The position numbers and the translations under genes are program-made. From assembly GCF_014644555.1 (NCBI RefSeq), contig NZ_BMKX01000003.1:186001-250000 (forward strand): 64,000 nt of DNA, in the 5' to 3' direction. The DNA comes from Glutamicibacter ardleyensis. GTDB taxonomy: Bacteria; Actinomycetota; Actinomycetes; Actinomycetales; Micrococcaceae. Below the pieces are notes generated by a model. The model was given only the letters and a program-made list of their open reading frames with translations. It ran no database searches and had not been told where the DNA came from. Below are positions 61,849 through 64,000 of this stretch, one piece after another (within the stretch, counting starts at the first letter, position 1; every line of letters begins with the position of its first letter).

Positions 61849-64000
61849 ATGGCAGCCAAGAAGTCCCCCTTTTTTGACACAGCTACCACTCTGGGAAAGA
61901 TCGTTGCGTTCTTCGGAATCAGTGCCCTTTGTGGTGTGCTGGCCGCGGGCATGATCGTCCCCGTGGCAGCAATCGCAAAAACCGGTTTGACCACCGGAAA
62001 TAATATTGTAAGCGCGCTTCCGAGCACCTTCGAGAAGCTTCCAATTCCGCAGCCTTCGCGTGTCCTGGACACCGAGGGCAAGGAGATTGCGTCGTTCTAT
62101 GAACAGAACCGCGATCCGGTGAAGCTCAAGGATATTTCTCCTTACATGCGCAAGGCAATCGTTTCCGTGGAAGACGAGCGTTTCTACGAGCACAACGGTA
62201 TCGACCCCAAGGGCATCGCCCGCGCGGTCGTCGGCAACCTGACCAGCTCGTCACGTTCCGGTGCGTCAACATTGACTCAGCAGTACGTCAACAACCTTTT
62301 GGTCAATAACCAGATCTTGACCGGCTCCAAAGAGAGCACCGTCTCTGGTCAGAAGGAATACTCTGACAAGATTCGTGAACTGAAGTACGCGGTAGCTATC
62401 GAAAAGGAAATGTCCAAGGACGAAATCCTTGAAGGCTACCTCAACTTGGTGCTCTTCTCCGGCCGTGAGTATGGCGTGCAGGCTGCCGCTCAGCGCTTCT
62501 TCTCCGTAGACGCCAAGGATTTGAACCTGCAGCAGTCGGCAATGCTTGCCGGCATGGTTCAGCTTCCAAACGTCTACAACCCGATCAACAACCCCGAGCG
62601 TTCCCTGGACCGTCGCAACAAGGTGCTGGGCAATATGTACCGCACCGGTGCGATCACCAAAAAGGAATACGACAAGGCCGTCAAGTCCAAGCTTGGAACG
62701 GATCCCAGCGATTCCGCTTCGGGCTGCATGGCTGCCGGGGACAACGGATATTTCTGTGACTACGTCACAAACCTGATCCTCAAGGACAAAAACTTCGGCA
62801 AGACCAAAGAGGATCGCCAGAACATGCTCTTCCGTGGTGGTTTGACCATCAAGACCACGCTGAATTCTTCCTTGAATAAACAAGCTGCCAAGGATTCACG
62901 CGAAGCAATTGATCCGAATGCCAAGTCAAATGACGACATTTATTCCTCGCTGGTTTCGGTACAGCCTGGCACGGGCAATATCTTGACCATGGCGCAAAAC
63001 ACCACATACGCACCTAAATCCGAGGAAGTCGGCAGCCGTACCTTCTTCAACTTTGCTGTAGAACGTTCCCTTGGCGGCGCGGGAGGCTTCCAAGGCGGCT
63101 CTACCATGAAGCCATACACCACACTTGCATGGCTGCATGAGGGTAACAAGATGTACGACAAGATCAACGCGAAACGGCAGAGCTATCCCGGCGACTATAA
63201 GTGGAAGGCTTCTTGCCTTCCAGGCGGCTCGACCCAAACATACACAAAATGGGATGTCGGAAACGCTTCACGTGGGTTCGCAAGAACGATGACAGTTGAT
63301 TACGGACTAATGTGGTCAGTGAACTCCGCTACCGTCGCGGAAGCTGCCAAAGTGGATTTGTGCACAATAACTGATTACACCACCAAATTAGGCCTATTGG
63401 ATCAGGACGCTGATAAAGGCAATCCCGGCCCGATCTCCCCAGCCACCCCATCCTTCATTATTGGCTCACAAAACATCACTCCGCTAGCGCAGGCAGCAGC
63501 CTTCGCAACCTTCGCTAACAAGGGCGAATACTGCGAGCCACGCGCCATTACCTCGGTGGTGGATAAGGACGGAACCAATTACAAAGTTCCTAAGCAAGAG
63601 TGCTCGCAGGAAATTGATCCGCAATATGTTGCTGACCTCAACGGAACGTTGAAAAAAATTGCGACCCAGCGCGTCTCCAAGGGTCGAGTGGCCGGGCCAA
63701 TCGCCGGCAAAACCGGAACAAATAACTGGTCGTCGTCAACTTGGTTCGTCGGCTACAGCACCGGAATCTCAACCGCGTCGTGGGTCGGACGATTGGATGG
63801 AAAAGCTGGCGAAAAAAAGAACACTCTTCAGAATGCAATGATCAACGATCAGCGAGCAGGCTCCGTGGTTGATTCCTCGACTTACGCAGCTCCGCTCTGG
63901 GTTGATTTCATGTCCAAGGCAGTTCAGCAGTACGAGCGCGACTCTTTCGGTTCAGTGTCAAAGGCTCCAAAGCCGAAGCCGAAGCCGAAGGAAGAAGACA
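61849..64000 (+). CDS. Class A penicillin-binding protein (transglycosylase/transpeptidase), cut at the window end
   Basis: This frame starts at ATG 61849 and is still open at base 64000 (717 codons). It has a cytoplasmic leader, one membrane helix (about 20-45), a GT51 glycosyltransferase domain with VSVEDERFYEHNGIDPKG (catalytic Glu near residue 108), and a transpeptidase domain with GGSTMKPY (about 417), SVNSAT (about 487) and AGKTGTN (about 621). It builds and cross-links peptidoglycan. The last residues (APKPKPKPKEED) start a Pro/Lys-rich tail. The neighbours glxR and ridA place it as PonA2-like. Confidence 0.93.
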   Translation, partial: MAAKKSPFFDTATTLGKIVAFFGISALCGVLAAGMIVPVAAIAKTGLTTGNNIVSALPSTFEKLPIPQPSRVLDTEGKEIASFYEQNRDPVKLKDISPYMRKAIVSVEDERFYEHNGIDPKGIARAVVGNLTSSSRSGASTLTQQYVNNLLVNNQILTGSKESTVSGQKEYSDKIRELKYAVAIEKEMSKDEILEGYLNLVLFSGREYGVQAAAQRFFSVDAKDLNLQQSAMLAGMVQLPNVYNPINNPERSLDRRNKVLGNMYRTGAITKKEYDKAVKSKLGTDPSDSASGCMAAGDNGYFCDYVTNLILKDKNFGKTKEDRQNMLFRGGLTIKTTLNSSLNKQAAKDSREAIDPNAKSNDDIYSSLVSVQPGTGNILTMAQNTTYAPKSEEVGSRTFFNFAVERSLGGAGGFQGGSTMKPYTTLAWLHEGNKMYDKINAKRQSYPGDYKWKASCLPGGSTQTYTKWDVGNASRGFARTMTVDYGLMWSVNSATVAEAAKVDLCTITDYTTKLGLLDQDADKGNPGPISPATPSFIIGSQNITPLAQAAAFATFANKGEYCEPRAITSVVDKDGTNYKVPKQECSQEIDPQYVADLNGTLKKIATQRVSKGRVAGPIAGKTGTNNWSSSTWFVGYSTGISTASWVGRLDGKAGEKKNTLQNAMINDQRAGSVVDSSTYAAPLWVDFMSKAVQQYERDSFGSVSKAPKPKPKPKEED

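Overview
The window looks like chromosomal DNA of an actinobacterium, most likely of the Micrococcaceae (Arthrobacter/Glutamicibacter-like). The reasons are the moderately high GC, many GTG starts, and actinobacterial hallmark genes: BldC, a GlxR/CRP-type regulator, Rex, the 32-residue Arg/Lys-rich bS22-like protein, a septum-site-determining (Ssd) Tad cluster and a MarP protease. I see no rRNA, tRNA, CRISPR array, insertion sequence or phage gene. The window is gene-dense, with short gaps and many strong hairpin terminators.

Layout. 0-16 kb is accessory and catabolic. It holds phenylacetate degradation genes (tail of paaI, paaK, a TetR regulator, paaZ, a second hotdog thioesterase, then a thiolase/enoyl-CoA hydratase/3-hydroxyacyl-CoA dehydrogenase operon and an MHS transporter). 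Interspersed are a PnuC-like membrane protein, a dual-specificity-type phosphatase, a RIO kinase, an acetate permease with a divergent GAF-LuxR regulator, and an amino-acid permease. 16-25 kb is respiratory: menB-menE-menA, then a cytochrome c maturation operon on the minus strand (phosphoglycerate-mutase-like gene, tlpA/resA, ccdA, resB, resC). 26-37 kb is a conserved actinobacterial block: rex, glutaredoxin-like gene, HAD-IB hydrolase, bS22-like, bldC, gdhA, arsR, acuC, trkH-trkA, proC, sugar-phosphate isomerase-like gene, ppx/gppA. 37-64 kb is a second conserved block: topA, methyltransferase, trhO, a MrfA-type helicase, the Tad/Ssd pilus operon, a Pol I-like polymerase, NUDIX-nth, acsA, aroQ, marP, crp/glxR, NUDIX, ridA and a class A PBP cut by the window end.

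How the genes work together. Phenylacetate is activated by PaaK, and the ring-opened product is oxidised by PaaZ. Beta-oxidation of the resulting acyl-CoA is completed by the hydratase, dehydrogenase and thiolase to acetyl-CoA and succinyl-CoA. Two palindromic sites with a common ACTKACCG half lie in front of paaZ and the thiolase operon and are probable operators of the TetR-type regulator. Three CRP/GlxR-like palindromes (acetate permease/LuxR, acsA, and crp itself) tie acetate uptake and activation to the CRP-family regulator at 59.4 kb. AcuC may act on acetylated AcsA.

The less ordinary observations are a Shine-Dalgarno-masking hairpin with a competing upstream arm in the LuxR leader, a well-translated-looking 28-codon upstream ORF overlapping the RIO kinase start, a NUDIX box split by about 28 residues, and a lone Pol I-like polymerase whose N-terminal half shows no exonuclease motif.
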